Shown in pieces: positions 6,104 through 6,154 of a stretch of 6,154 nt of DNA. Source of the stretch: an uncultured Synechococcus sp. GTDB taxonomy: Bacteria; Cyanobacteriota; Cyanobacteriia; PCC-6307; Cyanobiaceae. The notes under the pieces were generated by a model. The model was not told the origin of the DNA. It searched no databases and worked only from the letters and a program-made list of their open reading frames with translations. The number at the start of each line of letters is the position of its first letter. The first letter of the stretch is position 1. The DNA is taken from NCBI GenBank assembly GCA_913040905.1, contig CAJWIC010000089.1, positions 1-6,154 on the forward strand, in the 5' to 3' direction. Both the position numbers and the translations under genes were made by a program.

Positions 6104-6154
6104 TGGGAGCCGGGGGACTTGAACCCCCAAGACCAGTGGCCGGCTGATTTTGAG
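6104..6154 (-). tRNA. tRNA-Leu(CAA), 3' portion, cut by the right window edge
   Basis: On the minus strand the visible part begins in the anticodon loop (CTCAAAA, anticodon CAA), followed by the 3' anticodon strand TCAGC. A long variable arm follows, with a 4-bp stem GGCC/GGTC around ACT. Then come a T arm GGGGG-TTCAAGT-CCCCC, the acceptor strand GGCTCCC and discriminator A at base 6104. The long variable arm limits the choice to Leu, Ser or Tyr, and CAA with discriminator A gives leucine (UUG codons). CCA is not encoded, so it must be added after transcription. The 5' half (acceptor, D arm, 5' anticodon strand) lies beyond the window, so the acceptor and anticodon stem pairs cannot be verified. 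Confidence 0.92.

Noticed and set aside
5770..6147. 125-codon plus-strand frame ending in GGLEPPRP
   Set aside because: That ending is the familiar false peptide produced by translating across the antisense of a tRNA T arm; the rest is antisense to argD.

Overview
The window is GC-rich and packed edge to edge with genes, with no gene-free stretch longer than about 45 bases. Gene content and protein style point to a marine picocyanobacterium (Synechococcus/Cyanobium-like, or a GC-rich low-light Prochlorococcus). The clues are a DUF4359-like membrane-anchored protein, a lumen-type pentapeptide repeat protein with a cyanobacterial C-terminal motif, tRNAs without an encoded CCA, and no HIP1 octamer (GCGATCGC) seen. 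This assignment is inferred from the sequence alone.

Layout. Two cut-off tRNA genes, both on the minus strand, bound the window: the 5' half of tRNA-His(GUG) at the left edge (1-49) and the 3' part of a class II tRNA-Leu(CAA) at the right edge (6104-6154). A rightward group occupies about 92-3187: a DUF4359-like protein, a cytosine-deaminase-like amidohydrolase, and a VAO/GlcD-type FAD-linked oxidase. A leftward group occupies 6090-3141: argD, folC, and an exported pentapeptide repeat protein. Spacing inside both groups is very tight (GTGA overlap or 8-28 bases), which suggests two operons. They converge and overlap tail to tail by 47 bp, with no recognisable terminator between them.

How the genes work together. 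argD (arginine biosynthesis) and folC (folate polyglutamylation) are housekeeping genes. They follow tRNA-Leu so closely (13 bases to the ATG) that argD may be expressed from the tRNA transcript. The pentapeptide protein is translationally coupled to folC but should act outside the cytoplasm, probably in the thylakoid lumen. The rightward trio is the least understood part. A metal-dependent amidohydrolase that appears to lack two residues used by E. coli cytosine deaminase to recognise cytosine is paired with an FAD oxidase of unknown substrate, so it may be an uncharacterised two-step metabolic unit. No mobile element, CRISPR array, phage gene or defence system is visible.
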